Shown: positions 11,847-23,881, counted from the first letter of the stretch. The stretch: 64,000 nt of DNA from Chlamydoabsidia padenii (GCA_025330725.1 JAIWND010000002.1:1426001-1490000); one strand, 5' to 3'. Notes: generated from the sequence alone by a model not told the origin. Made by a program: numbers and translations.

Positions 11847-12731
11847 AATAAATCATCCCCCTTCTTCTTCTGCCTCACTTTATGCCGTACTACCCTTTAT
11901 TCTCTTTGTCCTTGATCCCCCTCCCTCCCCTATATTGATGATTATCAACCTTTGTTATATATTAGTTTAGATATCTTCCCTTGTTTTACTTTGTAAATAA
12001 TAAAAATGAAGGTGTCAACATAAACTGGATGGCATGTGGATATAATGATATATATGATAACAGGTTTTATTAGTCTATAATCACTAGTCATTAAACTATT
12101 TGTGGTACACTTTCGGAGCTTCTAGGTCAAAAAGAGGTCTCCTTATACGTACAGTAGTGAAATAGTTGTGTCAATGTCTTTACCCGTATACCCCTTTTTT
12201 ATATGTCTTACCTTTTATAGTAAACAGTCATGAAGGTTTACTAAAAGGTTGAAAGATTCTTCTTCTCAGAAGATGAATGTGGAGAAAATATAAACCAAGA
12301 AACAGGTTTTCTGGCGCATTGATGCCGAAGATAGTAGCAATGGTCTGCCCACAATGTGTTTCCTTGTCAAAAAAAAAAAAAAAAAAAAAAAAAGTTTTGT
12401 CCCCTGGTAAACGAGGTTCGGGATGGTCGTGTTAGCATGAATGATAATAAGAAAACACTTTTTGAAAGATGCATCCCTGTTATCATACTCTATTTCGTTA
12501 TCATAAGAATCACGAAACTGTATGCGAACCCTATTGTCTAGTATCACGTTTTTATGTGAGTTCAAACAACTATACACCCCAAGTTCCTCCCGTTTATCCG
12601 CGGACATGATCCAAAAGGTATTTAATGCATACATGTATATGTATAAAGAGTTTATTATGTATTTATACGTACAAATATAAGTAGATCATAAGATATATAT
12701 TACTGGGTAGACTAAACTATGGCAAAAAGGA
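11847..12731. other. Convergent intergenic gap
   Basis: No supported gene. It contains the LeuA 3' UTR with AATAAT/AATAAA-like signals near 11995 and an A-run at 12369-12393. The frames at 12266-12634 lack recognisable protein sequence. Confidence 0.6.
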
Positions 12732-13111
12732 TCAAGAGGGTGGTACCGCACCATATTGTTGATTGTTGTAGTTAATTTGTTGTCGTTTTTCTCGTTCCTT
12801 GACCATAACATAGAAGGCATGGATATGTCCTATAGATTTGAATAATATATCAGTCAAACACATCCTGCTTTCATTCCATCCATCCTGTTATTTCTATTTT
12901 CTTACCTGGAATATAACCAAGGATTGTCAAACACCTACGGGGTAAAAAAGAAAAAAGTTGGACAGGCGTTCTTAGTGAGTTGTCCCGATTATTTCCTTTT
13001 CTTCATTACTTACAAATTGATCCAAAAGTCAGCACCACATCCCTTCAAGAAGAAGACACCCAAAGGAGGCAGTAATAAGATAATTAAGATAAGACAGCAA
13101 TCACCAATCAT
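12732..13111 (-). CDS. Pmp3/UPF0057-type plasma membrane proteolipid
   Basis: A small gene hidden by its introns: exons 13111-13014, 12934-12906, 12829-12732 on the minus strand, 74 residues. Two hydrophobic segments are seen: IGDCCLILIILLLPPLGVFF, then after KGCGADFWINL the segment CLTILGYIPGHIHAFYVMV. This is the Pmp3 layout (PPLAVFL, GxxxxxxxN, LTxLGYIPGxIHAxYV). A charged tail EREKRQQINYNN follows and the protein ends GAVPPS. Pmp3 proteins are small membrane proteolipids linked to membrane potential and salt tolerance. Introns are 79 and 76 bp with GTAAG donors; both interrupt codons, so only the spliced frame shows the protein. Confidence 0.9.
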
Positions 13112-13212
13112 GAATGTTTTAAAAAAGTATAGAGTTCAAAAGAGAGAGAGAGAAAAGTGAAAGAGAAGAAAAGGAAGGGCGGGAAAAAGGAAATGGGATA
13201 TTTCAAAAAAAT

Positions 13213-13223
13213 CGGGATTTGAA
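13213..13223 (+). promoter_or_regulatory. CGGGATTTGAA element (exact), PMP3-like promoter
   Basis: Exact 11-mer, about 102 bp upstream of the Pmp3-like start codon. Confidence 0.55.
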
Positions 13224-13385
13224 TTGATCTGCATCAAAAAAATAATAATCGATAAGCAAGTGCTGTGACACCAAACCAATGATCCGTTCTGTGCACCACT
13301 ACACCCTTTCTTCATATGATGTTCTTGGCGAAAGGGTTTTGGTGTCAGAGAATAAAAGTTAAACCATGACAGGCTACGTACATTT

Positions 13386-13396
13386 TTCAAATCCCG
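13386..13396 (-). promoter_or_regulatory. CGGGATTTGAA element (exact, reverse), PMP3-like promoter
   Basis: TTCAAATCCCG on the plus strand, about 275 bp upstream of the Pmp3-like start and inverted relative to the copy at 13213. Confidence 0.55.
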
Positions 13397-13739
13397 ACGA
13401 TGATCTTGTTACGAGGGTCATTTATTTCATGCAACAAAGTATATTGGATCAAACAACAAGTAAAACAGTTTATTATTATTTAAAAGACGTATGTATACAT
13501 ATTTCTAACTAGGGATGGGGAGTGTGTGATTATCTAACTTTTATACAAACGTATCCGACTATTTAAATATAATGACCAAGTATTATCCATAGGGTACAGT
13601 CCAGTCCAATCGACTTGATAGTTGTTGTGATTTGTTGATTAATGAGACACCTAATGACGATGTAACAACTATTTGATGTTAGTAGCCCCTTCATTATCAA
13701 TCTTTTGTCCTCCCCCTGCAAGTTTACCTTACATCATTT

Positions 13740-13824
13740 TTACATAAACAATGCATGATCTAGTAAAAACTGTGACAATTCCGTCCAGCCTAAAATACAC
13801 ACACACACACACACACACACGCAC

Positions 13825-13879
<55 letters not shown>

Positions 13880-16800
13880 ATTTAATCAAAATTCTAATAG
13901 CCTCCCAACTAGTTACTTACCTCCACCAACCCTGACAAGGACCTTGTTTTTAGTGATCATTGATAAGGATGCACCATTTGCCGTAACACCATTCTGTCGT
14001 CGAGAAGGTCGCCCAGTATAATTAATCAGTTTACAGGTATAAAGTTTCTTACCACCAGTTGGATTCAATTCGTTGCCAAAATAGTACTTGCCGACACCTT
14101 GAGGACTCTTTTGGCATTGCATAGCGATGGGACTTGAGTTGAGAATGGTGGCCACTTCCATATCCAAAGGATCACGAGGGTCGCCAGTGTAAATAGGGTG
14201 ATCATGTAATGGACTATGTGGTGATATCATATCGTCTTCATCCAAGTTGTCTTCATCCTCCGAGTAATAACCAGATCGTCTTCGGCTTGATATGCTTTGC
14301 CGATGATTTCCTGTTGCTGCTGTTGTTGTTCGTATGGTGGGTATTGCTGGTATTGATTGGAAAGGCGATCCTGATCGTTGGATGGCTAATGCTGGCATTG
14401 ATCGTTTCTTCAACAGTTCCCTTTTCTTTTGTTGATTGACCATCTTGTTGTTGTTGTTGTTACTGGAATTGGTATTGCCGTAATGCCTCGTAAAGGTATC
14501 GTTATCATGACTGTTGTGGTATTGTTGTGAGTGGTGTAATCTTGATGAGGGTCGCTGATTGTTGTGCTCATCAGTGCTATGTATAACAGACGGAACAGAT
14601 AAAAATGAGTCAGGAGATACAAATGATGGCAAAGGAGGAGTATCATTGTCATCATGTTCAACATCGTCATAAACATCATCTTTGTTCAGAATGCCTACTT
14701 TCAACAAGTGGATCGACGGCCTTTGAATGTTGCTTGGTAAAGGAGGTACCGGTGGAATATCTTGTTCATCTTGATAATATGACCGCATGGAAGATCTTGG
14801 CCTTGGGATCAGACTTGGTGAAGTTGATTGTAAGTAATCGCCTTGTCCTGAATTTGGTGTCTTGGGTCTTGGTATCAGAGATGGAGTGCCACTTCGTCGT
14901 ATAGGTGATTTCGCGCCATTATAACGATCCCGTTCTCGGTCAACATAAGGTAACAGGTGGTGCGATTCCTGTCTACCCAGACTACTTTTCGGGCGAGGCG
15001 GAAGATGATACTGTAGTTGTTCGTCTTTTGCCGTAGATGATAATGGTGTTTTAGTCCTACGCCTGCTGATTGATCCAATGGTAGATGATGGTTGCTGCTT
15101 TTTGGTGTATGTTGGTGTTCTAGATCGGCTAATATCTTGTGGTTCCACACTTTGTGATCGTTTCCGTAACATGGTGCTTTTTGTTGGTTTCATAAATGAG
15201 TGATGTTGTTGTGATGATGGTGGCCGAGGAACAAGACTTTTCCTTCCTTGATAATATCGCCCAGAAGAGGATGATGATGATGATGAACCATTATCCATTA
15301 CAAGTCCACTACTGGTCGCCCGACTTTCCCCTTTCCACAATGGTTCCAAAGATGAGAATTCCGTATTATCAGTTTTGACACTTGTGTTCCATGCTGGCCG
15401 AGGTGTGAGAGATTTCCGACCCATACCATTAGACCGAAAGAATGACGAGCCAGATTCTATGGACGATGTTTCGGATGTGCTAGGTCGTAATATCCTGTTG
15501 TGGTAGTTGGATGATGTTTGAGGGTAAAAGTTGAGAGGACTAGTGGTTCGATGTTGTCGACTATAAGGTTTAGTTGCTTGGTGATGATAAGATCCACTGC
15601 TAGGCGTTACACTGCGCACACGTCGATAGTCTTCATGCTGAGACGTCGATGAGGTAACTCTTGGTAGACTGCTAATGGTTGATGTTGATCCAGATGTGTT
15701 GCTACCTTCGTGATTAGATGCACGCCGACGAATACCCTTCCACATACCGTAAGGATGACTCTTATCACTTTGCACAGAGCTGACCGGGCTAAGAGGAGTT
15801 TCCACTAGATACCTTTCCGCATTGGCCAAGTCATGTGAGCGTAAATCCTCCATAGTTACCTTTAGTTGTTGCCAGCGTGATAGCATCGATGAGTGTCGTT
15901 TGCAAGTCAAGTTATTCTTTGTTGACCGAGAAGCAATACCATTACCGAGCATAAGCAGCATATGATCGACAGATGGAGTGTAATGGGTGTATTTGGCTTC
16001 AAAGTTCTTTTCAATTAACATAAACTTGTGGTGATCAAAAGGTGGAGGTGGAATGGTGGCTGGTGATGTGGAAGTGGTTGTGGATGAAGTGACCGAAGCT
16101 GATGAGTGTTGGTTCCGAGGAAGAGATCGCATGAATGTTTTTGATACCTTGTCGAATGGACTTGGTGAGTGTGGGCTGGACATGTCACTACTACTGTTAG
16201 TGGTGTGTGAGTAGTTTTGTTGCTGTATCGACTCGTGCCAGTTGTGGATTTGTTGAATAGCATTGTAACAGTCTTGCACCGCCTTGTTGAGTCCATTGAT
16301 CATCGTATCCACCTGATCTGCCACCTGACGGAACACCGAGAGCCATCGATCTTCCTTGAGTTCATCCTTGAGTTCGTCGATTTCAATCCGAAGACATTCC
16401 CATTTTTCTTGTACCATACGATGTTTGCGCACGAGGATACCAGAGTCGTCTTGAGGAGGCCGAGTTGTCGAGTTCATCCTGGCATAGATCTTTTCCACAC
16501 CGAGAAAAACAGGTTGCACACGTTGATCCAAATCAGCCAACAAAGTTTCATCTTTAAGAGGAGTTTCACCATTAACTTTTATTGTTGTCGGATCATTAAG
16601 AGTGGTCGCAGTTGCTGATCCAGGTTCTGTTGCCGCCATCATTAGCCCCATATGTCGTTTTTCTTGGTGTTCAAAGATCGTAGATGTCAAATTGTCAATA
16701 TCCAGTATGATATTTTCCATCATCACCAAGAGTTCCTGCTTTTCATTTGCTGATTCCACCTGCTTTGTAACTGAGACCATAAAATGATGCAAGCCAGACC

Positions 16801-17287
16801 ATTCAGACTGTAATTTAGTGATCCCCATCTTAAATGCCATCCGTTTTGCTGCTAATGCCATTGTTGATGAGGTGCCACCATCCGTATCATCCATTTTTTC
16901 CATGTTGCTGGTGGTATCATCGAATTTTTCATCCATCAATTCGCTGATATCCCCAAAATGACCCATAAGACCTTCCATTTCAGCCATTTTGGTTTGTAGA
17001 GATGCCAAGTCAGAGGACGACATTGTAGCACCTTCCTTTGCTTTTTGTTCCAGGGTGAATATCGTCAAGTGTGCATTTTCCATCCATATAGTCAGTTGAG
17101 CCTTGATTGCTTCAAACCCGTCCGCCATATCATTATAGGTGAGTCCTTCATGTTGAGTCAAAAGGTTCTTGATATCTTGTTCTATTGCATGTAATTTGTC
17201 CAAAGGAGACCAGATATTGACAACGCCATTAGTATCGTTTACATTGTTGGATTTGTTGACTTGTTCTGCTGATGAGGTAAGAGTCAT
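13740..17287 (-). CDS. KAR9: Kar9-like protein with C-terminal GAS2 microtubule-binding domain
   Basis: Two exons on the minus strand: 17287-13921 and 13789-13740; 1138 residues. The first ~380 residues are helical and spectrin-like (e.g. LHAIEQDIKNLLTQHEGL). The middle is Ser/Arg/Pro-rich with repeated LVPRP/LIPRP/LTPRP motifs and basic SRRRTKTP stretches, suited to EB1 and kinase binding. The end is a GAS2/GAR domain: DPRDPLDMEVATILNSS, YYFGNEL, KKLYTCKLI and KNKVLVRVGGGW followed by TELSQFLLDHALFM. The last 17 residues, including the invariant GGGW, come only from the short final exon. Kar9 links the plus-end protein Bim1/EB1 to actin transport and orients the spindle. The intron (13920-13790) contains a CA repeat and an A51 run. 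Confidence 0.87.
13795..13876. repeat. CA dinucleotide repeat followed by A51, inside the KAR9 intron
   Basis: About thirteen AC/CA units up to 13820, a short GCACC spacer, then 51 A. On the transcribed strand this is a T-rich polypyrimidine stretch followed by GT repeats close to the acceptor. Confidence 0.85.
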
Positions 17288-17593
17288 AAGTGGGATATAT
17301 ATAGCCTAGACTAACAAAAAAAAAAAAAAAGAAGTAAAACTCGTTAGCCATTGTTGTATTAGGACATTCACCACTTTATTTTAAAGATAACCTACTTTGT
17401 ATCAATAATAGAGATGGTGTTCGTTATATATAAAGGATGACTGTAGAGTGTTGTTATTCAGATTGAAGAAGTTTGAATGGTCATAAGAAGGAAACAACGT
17501 ATAATAAATGGAGTGAGGTAAGAAGATCAAGAAAAGGAAAGGAGAAAGAAAAAGAAAGATAAAAAAAAAGGGGTGAGGTTTAAAAGAGCGAAG

Positions 17594-17624
<31 letters not shown>

Positions 17625-18724
17625 AGATCAAAAATCGACTTCACTAAAAGCGCGTGGGGTCTCCCCGTACTAGAATGGACTGAAGGAGAACTGCCATACT
17701 ACTTTTTCAGCCTTTAATTAAGATACTGGTATTATCCTACTCTGTTAATTATGTCATGTTTGACAAGAAATTTGTAGTATGATACTTGGTCTGGTGTAAG
17801 AGTATCTTTTGTCGGGAATTGAATTAATAAATGAAGAAATTTATACTTTCCCTTCTTCCACCACTACTCACCAAACAGCGCCTGATATCAATGGCAAGCC
17901 AAATTCAAGTAATTCAACACCCATCTCATGGCATCAGACTCCATAGACACCACACAAGCCATTTTCCAACTGACGTTAACAAGTGAATCAAATTAAAGGT
18001 AACAGAAATCCATCATGACATTACAAGGATAGGGTAGGATATAAAAAAAAAAAATAGGAAGCATCTGGTAAATGTATTTTGCCGAGTACTGACCACCTCT
18101 TCATCTGTTGCTGGTAATAAGATATCAAGCATGTGGCATGGTGGTCAACATGGGTCGATGGATACTAACAATACTGAAGATACAAGATCATGTCCGGTGT
18201 TACGATCCCATCTTGACGATCGACTGTTAGTTGAAAAGCGACTTTAATCAACAAGATTATACAATACAGGCGGTGATAGCACTAAAACGATGACTCTTAT
18301 GATGTATGAAAGCATGATATATTATCAAGACATATCGACAAGGCAGTATTACGTTCTTATCAGCTGGGTAATCATCCTTCACTTTATCACAGGCAACATT
18401 GGATCAATGCGACTACCACCAGGACGTCTACGGAGGGTATTTGCTAGATTGGATTATACACATAGAAAGGAATATATTGCTACTTTATTTATACTTACAA
18501 TATTTTTATACTTTGTTTTTATGCTATATGACACTTGAAAATAAACACATCTTTTACCTTTCTTCTATATCACATACAGTGTTACTATTTAAAAGGCCGC
18601 CTCTCGAAAACAGATTTAAAAGGCCGATTCAGTGCAAGTCATGGCCTATCAAATTCAGAAGGGGCGGTTAGGAAAACAACAAATTGGCATCCTTCTCTTT
18701 CTTTTTTATTTAAATCCTAATTAA
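17288..18724. other. Divergent intergenic region, possible relic sequence
   Basis: About 1.4 kb without a supported gene. It contains an A-run at 17590-17621, a CGGGAATTGAA element at 17813 and, just after it, a 51-codon frame (17831-17986) whose product I do not recognise. An 82-codon frame at 18290-18538 has no recognisable domain. Confidence 0.5.
17813..17823 (+). promoter_or_regulatory. CGGGAATTGAA element
   Basis: One mismatch from the consensus. It lies 526 bp upstream of the Kar9-like start and 8 bp before the ATG of an unassigned 51-codon frame. Confidence 0.4.
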
Positions 18725-19376
18725 ATGTTTGCCAGAGCTTTAAATCGATCTGCTAGACTTGCTCGCCCTAACATGATGCGCCGTGGTGGTGGTGGTGGTA
18801 TGCCTGTCAATGAACCCGGAGGTTATCTCTTCAACGAAAAGGTAAGAAGTAATTGAAAAATAAAACAAAACAAAACAAAAGCAAAGCAGTATTCTCTTTT
18901 AGCACTATCAGCAACAATAACGACCATAAAGAAACATACCTGCAACGGATCCGAACGATGAATGATGGTCTCTACCTTTAAAAGGGTGTCATAAGGCGGC
19001 TACATTGATGGGACAATACTTGGTTTAATATGTTTCTTTATGGTCAAGAAAGAGTTGCTGCGATTGATTATTATCACCCAAAAGCAGAATACTAATCACC
19101 CTTTCTTATTTTGATAATAGACTCACGTTAAAGAAGGCTGGGAAGATATCTACTACTGGGGTATGGGTGGTGGTTTCGTCTTGATCTCTGCTGCTCTTTA
19201 CTACAAGCCTGACACTAGGTAATGTATTCTATTTAACGTGCGGTTTGGAGAAGGGGGGGAGAAGTATATGAATTAACCTTTTTCTTTTTATTAGTGTTGT
19301 TACCTGGGCTACCAAAGAAGCTGAAAAGTCATTGAAGGAAAAGGGTGTCAAGCTTGACTATGAAAAGACCAACTAA
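18725..19376 (+). CDS. NADH:ubiquinone oxidoreductase ESSS subunit (NDUFB11-type)
   Basis: Three exons: 18725-18841, 19121-19218, 19295-19376; 98 residues, too short and too split to show as one frame. A basic N-terminus rich in Arg and Ala (MFARALNRSARLARPNMMRR) fits mitochondrial import. The ESSS family block follows: EPGGYLFNEK, then VKEGWEDIYYWGMGGGF, one membrane segment (FVLISAALYYKPDTS) and TWATKEAEKSLKEKG. ESSS is an accessory membrane-arm subunit of respiratory complex I, so this fungus has a proton-pumping complex I. The first intron (279 bp) is unusually long here and holds a large inverted repeat. Confidence 0.88.
18909..19060 (+). repeat. Inverted repeat (17-bp stem plus 7-bp outer stem) inside an intron
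   Basis: GACCATAAAGAAACATA at 18922-18938 is perfectly complementary to 19029-19045. An outer pair, CAGCAAC at 18909-18915 and GTTGCTG at 19054-19060, pairs across small asymmetric internal loops. The whole lies within ESSS intron 1 (18842-19120). It could be an intronic RNA hairpin, a miniature mobile-element remnant or a splicing aid that shortens the intron. Confidence 0.75.
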
Positions 19377-19832
19377 AACCCATATTTGAAACAAGCATTA
19401 TGATACAATAGCTAATAGATTGAAATAAAGAACTCTACTTTTATCATCATGATTATTGTTGAACCTGTGTAAAATGTTGTTATTGTGGTGGTGGTGGGGG
19501 TTGCCTTTGTCTTTTTGATCTACATATCATATCAGCATGATTGTCCAAATCAGATCATTCGCTTTGAAAGCACATCTTGGAAATGATCGATAATATTTCT
19601 TTGTCAGCCTTTTGGTTTATGCCGACAAGGCATCGATAAGTTTATGCTAAATCGGTGTATGTACCATTGGTAATACCAGCTAAAAGACATAACTCATGTC
19701 TACCTCAACATAATAGCAATCATGATGATCTGCCCTGATTTGGGTGAAAGGCGGGATTTAAAATATGGGCACACGCACTCACAGTCGAAAATCAAAAAAA
19801 CTCACAACTCTTCCTTTTTCTTCCTTTTAATC
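19377..19832. other. Intergenic gap, CnxE promoter
   Basis: No gene seen. The ESSS 3' UTR (AATAAAG near 19424) is followed by the CnxE promoter with CGGGATTTAAA at 19752-19762. Confidence 0.6.
19752..19762 (+). promoter_or_regulatory. CGGGATTTAAA element upstream of CnxE
   Basis: GGCGGGATTTAAA, one mismatch from the recurring element, about 71 bp before the CnxE start codon. Confidence 0.5.
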
Positions 19833-20567
19833 ATGACACTTTTTACTGTTGGTATAATAACAGGTAAACAATCCAGGTTGCTCATACATCAACTCATACT
19901 GACCAATAGAATGATAAACTTCTTTACTTTTTATAGTCAGTGACACTGCTTCTGTGGATGCAACAAAGGACAAAAGTGGGCCGCTTCTTCAAACCATTCT
20001 GACAACACCTCCCTCATCAACAACCAATGTGACACTTCCATATAATGTAATCAAGACTACTATTGTACCTGATGATGCTAACAAGATAAAGACTGTTGTA
20101 CTGGACTGGGTTAACAATGAAGGACTGGATCTTCTTTTACTAACGGGGGGAACGGGTTTTGCTGAACGCGACGTTACACCTGATACTATTGAACCACTAT
20201 TAACTCGGCATGCACCTGGGCTCACACACCTCATGATATCAACATCATTATCAAAAACACCTTTTGCTGCTCTCTCTAGACCTGTATCTGGATTTATTAA
20301 AAAGACGCTGGTGCTTACACTTCCTGGTAGTCCCAAAGCTTGTCGTGAAAACATGGACGCTCTTCTCCCTATCATGCCGCATGCTCTCCAACTGGTCCGT
20401 GGGCAGATTGATCAAGTGCAGAAAACTCACACCAAACTTGCTTCTGACAAGGTACCTCATCAACATCAGCCACATCAACATACTTGCTTACATCACCATC
20501 ACAGTCAACATGATTCTCAATCACATCGGGCACTGAACTTGAATACTCCAGGTAAGTAATAACTATG

Positions 20568-20604
<37 letters not shown>

Positions 20605-22133
20605 CTAAGTCTTTTATTTGTTTAGTGGCAAAGAGAAGTCGTGTATCACCTTATCCGATGATACCTGTGGATGATGCATACTCAATTATTCGCCGTTATG
20701 CCGCACCTGTTGGAACCATCTGCCTACCACTCTCAGAAGACCTCATTGGATATGTTCTGGCTGAAGACGTTTATGCAAAAGAATCTGTTCCTGGTTATCG
20801 TGCATCTGTTGTTGATGGTTATGCTGTTTATGGTAATAGAAGTGAAAAAAACAACAATAATGGTACTTGCATTATCATGATGTACTAATTTGTATTTGAT
20901 TATAAACAGCTGAAGATGGCCCAGGGATCTACCCTGTATCTCATGTGTCCTTGGCCTCTAGTCATTATCAAGCAGAATCCGGATCTACTGATACTCACTA
21001 CAAGTTACAACGAAAACATATTGCCCGTGTCGCCACTGGTGGATTGGTCCCTGATGGAGCGAATGCAGTGGTCATGGTGGAAGACACAAGGTTGGTTGAC
21101 ATGGCTCAGGACAACAAAGAAGAATCAACAGTTGAAATATTACAACCAATCAGCGCTGGTGCTATGATCCGACCCATTGGCAGTGACTGTCGACAAGGTG
21201 ACCTCGTATGCACAAAGGGAACACTATTCTCGACGGTTGGGGGTGAACTTGGTGTACTCGCATCGGTGGGTGTAACTTCTGTTGTAGTTTATCGAAAACC
21301 GCGATTGGGGATCCTCTCTACTGGTAATGAAGTACAAGACATTTCAATGACATCAAGACCCTTGGCACCAGGTGAAATCCGGGATTCTAATCGATTGACA
21401 CTATTGGCGGCGGCACGACAAGCAGGATTTGATGCGGTGGATTTGGGTATTGTCGATGATCGGGTAGATGATATCCAGACATGTCTAGAAAAAGCCTTGA
21501 TCGATTTGGATATGATTATTACGACTGGCGGAGTATCGATGGGCGAAGCTGATTACATCAAACCGCTATTAGAACAAAAGTTTAATGCAACAATCCATTT
21601 TGGTCGTGTTAATATGAAGCCTGGGAAACCGACAACCTTTGCCACCATACCTTTCGACCACCTAACAACAACAACAACAACACAAAGTAACAAGGAGGGT
21701 ACAAACGACAAATTGGTGTTTGCTCTACCTGGTAACCCTGTATCTGCCACTGTCACTTTTTACCTATTTGTCCTTCCTGCTTTGAAACAAATGTCTGGTG
21801 TTGGTCAACCTGGGAATGTCAAGATACCAGTAAAGGTAGGATGCATATATGTAATAATAGACCAATAACAAATTCTGAAATTACTGCTAGATATCACACG
21901 ACATATATTTGGATACCCGACCGGAATATCATCGAGTCCGTGTGTACATCAATTCATCCACAGGTCATCTGGAAGCAACATCTACTGGGGAAAAACAACA
22001 AAGCAGCAGGATGGGCAGCATGATAGCAGCAAATGGATTACTCGAATTACCGGTCAAAACAAACGATGCGTCAATGGTGCTGAAGGGGGATCATGTGCAA
22101 TGCCTGCTATTAGGATCATTGTACCAATTATAA
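19833..22133 (+). CDS. cnxE: Gephyrin/CnxE molybdenum cofactor synthesis protein (MogA-MoeA fusion)
   Basis: Five exons: 19833-19863, 19937-20551, 20626-20832, 20910-21835, 21891-22133; 673 residues. The N-terminal MogA/MoaB-like G domain (~residues 1-185) has the TVSDTAS start, LLLTGGTGFAERDVTP and LPGSPKACREN. A histidine-rich linker (~residues 200-225) follows. The C-terminal MoeA-like E domain starts at SPYPMIPVDDA and shows SVPGYRASVVDGYAV, RVATGGLVPDGANAVVMVEDT, LSTGNE, TTGGVSMGEADYI, RVNMKPGKP and ALPGNPVSA. The G part adenylylates molybdopterin; the E part inserts molybdate. The order G then E is that of animal gephyrin, opposite to plant Cnx1. The cofactor serves enzymes such as nitrate reductase and sulfite oxidase; none lies nearby. 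Confidence 0.93.
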
Positions 22134-23197
22134 TAGACATGGTTAGACTGCTTAAATAAATCAGGAACCATTTAACTATCAAAACAGGATCCCTGTCTTT
22201 TATCATTTCTTAGGGGGGGAGGAATCCTCGGTCTAGGTACGTCTTTTTGGTCTGGTCTCCATTATATATCTGGTGTTTATAAAGGTGAACGGTGAAAAGC
22301 AACAAAAAAAAAAAAAAAAGATAGAGTAGTGTGGGAAATAACAAATGTACGATGAAAAGAATAGGTGGAAGGTGGGGGATAATGCATCTTTTTGTACGCA
22401 GCATGTTATATGAAAATGATGGTGATTGTAACAACAACAGCATGTAAAGTATATACAAAACAGCATGCAATATTTATGGTTGATATGCACTAACCGACAT
22501 TTTAACAACGTTTATATATAGTTACTTTTAGCCAACAAACAACAACACCAGCAACTTGACAATCTTATCTACTCCGATCCTAGTAACTAAACAGTGATAT
22601 GTGGAAATCGACAATGGACAAACATACATGGACTTGCGGGTGATCTTGATTTTTGCTGACATGGAAAACTATCAAGGTAACCAAGTACAAGGCAAATAGT
22701 ATGAACATATGATTATAATGACAGTTTATTTCTCTCTTTATATCTAGAAACAAACCAGCCTATGCCATAATGCGGGATTCGAATGCAATGCCAACGTGAA
22801 GAAACCTAGAATAATTGTTAACCAAGTATTAGATACCTCAATAAATCTTGTTTGTTTTGATCAGACAAACCATTTTACAATAAAAAATCTTCTTGTTTAT
22901 CCTCTTTTGTTGAAGAACCTTTTTTTTTTTTTTTTCATCAACGTTATCACAATTAGCCCCTTGACCATCATCTCGCCTTCTCCCCTTTTTTTTTTTTAAC
23001 ATCACCCTTTGTTTTTTCCTTTATAACTACCTCCCTCTTTTTCTTTCCATCTCTTCTTCTTTTTTTCTTTTCTGCATCTTCCATTCTCTTTTTACTCCAT
23101 TTCAAACAAAATAACTTTGCGTCGATTTATCTATTGATCTTAATTCTTTATACATATATAAATACATATACACCACACATTTCTTTAATATTGATTA
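22134..23197. other. Intergenic region upstream of the Ca2+/H+ exchanger gene
   Basis: About 1.06 kb with no supported gene. It contains A-runs, a CGGGATTCGAA element at 22773-22783 and a long pyrimidine-rich leader (22980-23090) before the exchanger ATG. Confidence 0.6.
22773..22783 (+). promoter_or_regulatory. CGGGATTCGAA element upstream of the exchanger gene
   Basis: One mismatch from the recurring 11-mer (TTYGAA form), 415 bp upstream of the ATG. Confidence 0.45.
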
Positions 23198-23845
23198 ATG
23201 CAAAAAATGGAATCCCGCTCCGACGTTTCCTCATCTTTCACCTCCGTTACACAACGGCATAGTGATATCCTTGTCGGCGATTCACCGACACCGGGAATGT
23301 TTGAAGAGAAGATTCAACAAGATGATAGTGCACTCGATCCTTCCACTGTAGCATTACCAAGTAATCAACAAGAAGAACAACATGATGCTAATTCAACCAA
23401 ATCAACTAATACACAACAACAACAACAACTACGACGTCAACAAAGTCAAGAAGGAAATGAACGACCCAAACCGACTTATAAACACGGATTTTATGCTATC
23501 ATGACAGGTTCGTGGTTGAATGTGCTATTGATTTTTATCCCCTTTGGTATCGTCTCTCATTTCTTTTGGGGTCCTACTGCTACTTTTGTATTAAATTTCA
23601 TCGCTATCATTCCTTTGGCCAAACTATTGGGTGATGTGACTGAAGACATTGCATTAAGAACAGGAGAGGTAAGTTCCTTAATATTTCGTATTTATCACAT
23701 ATCTGCTTATGTATTGTACATGTACTGATCTCCTATTTTTTATTATTCGTCTCTCGATATGCGATCTCATTTTAAAACGCCGACCCCGACCATTTTATAT
23801 AAACCATTCCTTTTTGGTTATCCCTTTCTTCTCTTCCGCTTCCCT

Positions 23846-23881
<36 letters not shown>

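Larger units (their letters stand above)
13112..13739. other. Gap between PMP3-like and KAR9 genes
   Basis: No gene seen. It contains two exact copies of the recurring promoter element, at 13213-13223 (plus) and 13386-13396 (minus), upstream of the Pmp3-like gene, and the 3' flank of the Kar9-like gene. Confidence 0.6.

Noticed and set aside
12266..12634. 122-codon minus-strand frame downstream of LeuA
   Set aside because: Contains translated poly-A (poly-Phe) and no recognisable segment.
18290..18538. 82-codon plus-strand frame as a membrane protein
   Set aside because: No recognisable family, no splice context and no clear promoter; kept only as a possible relic.
22776..22786. GATTCGAATGC as a tRNA B box
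   Set aside because: No matching A box, acceptor stem or anticodon arm around it; it fits the promoter element better.
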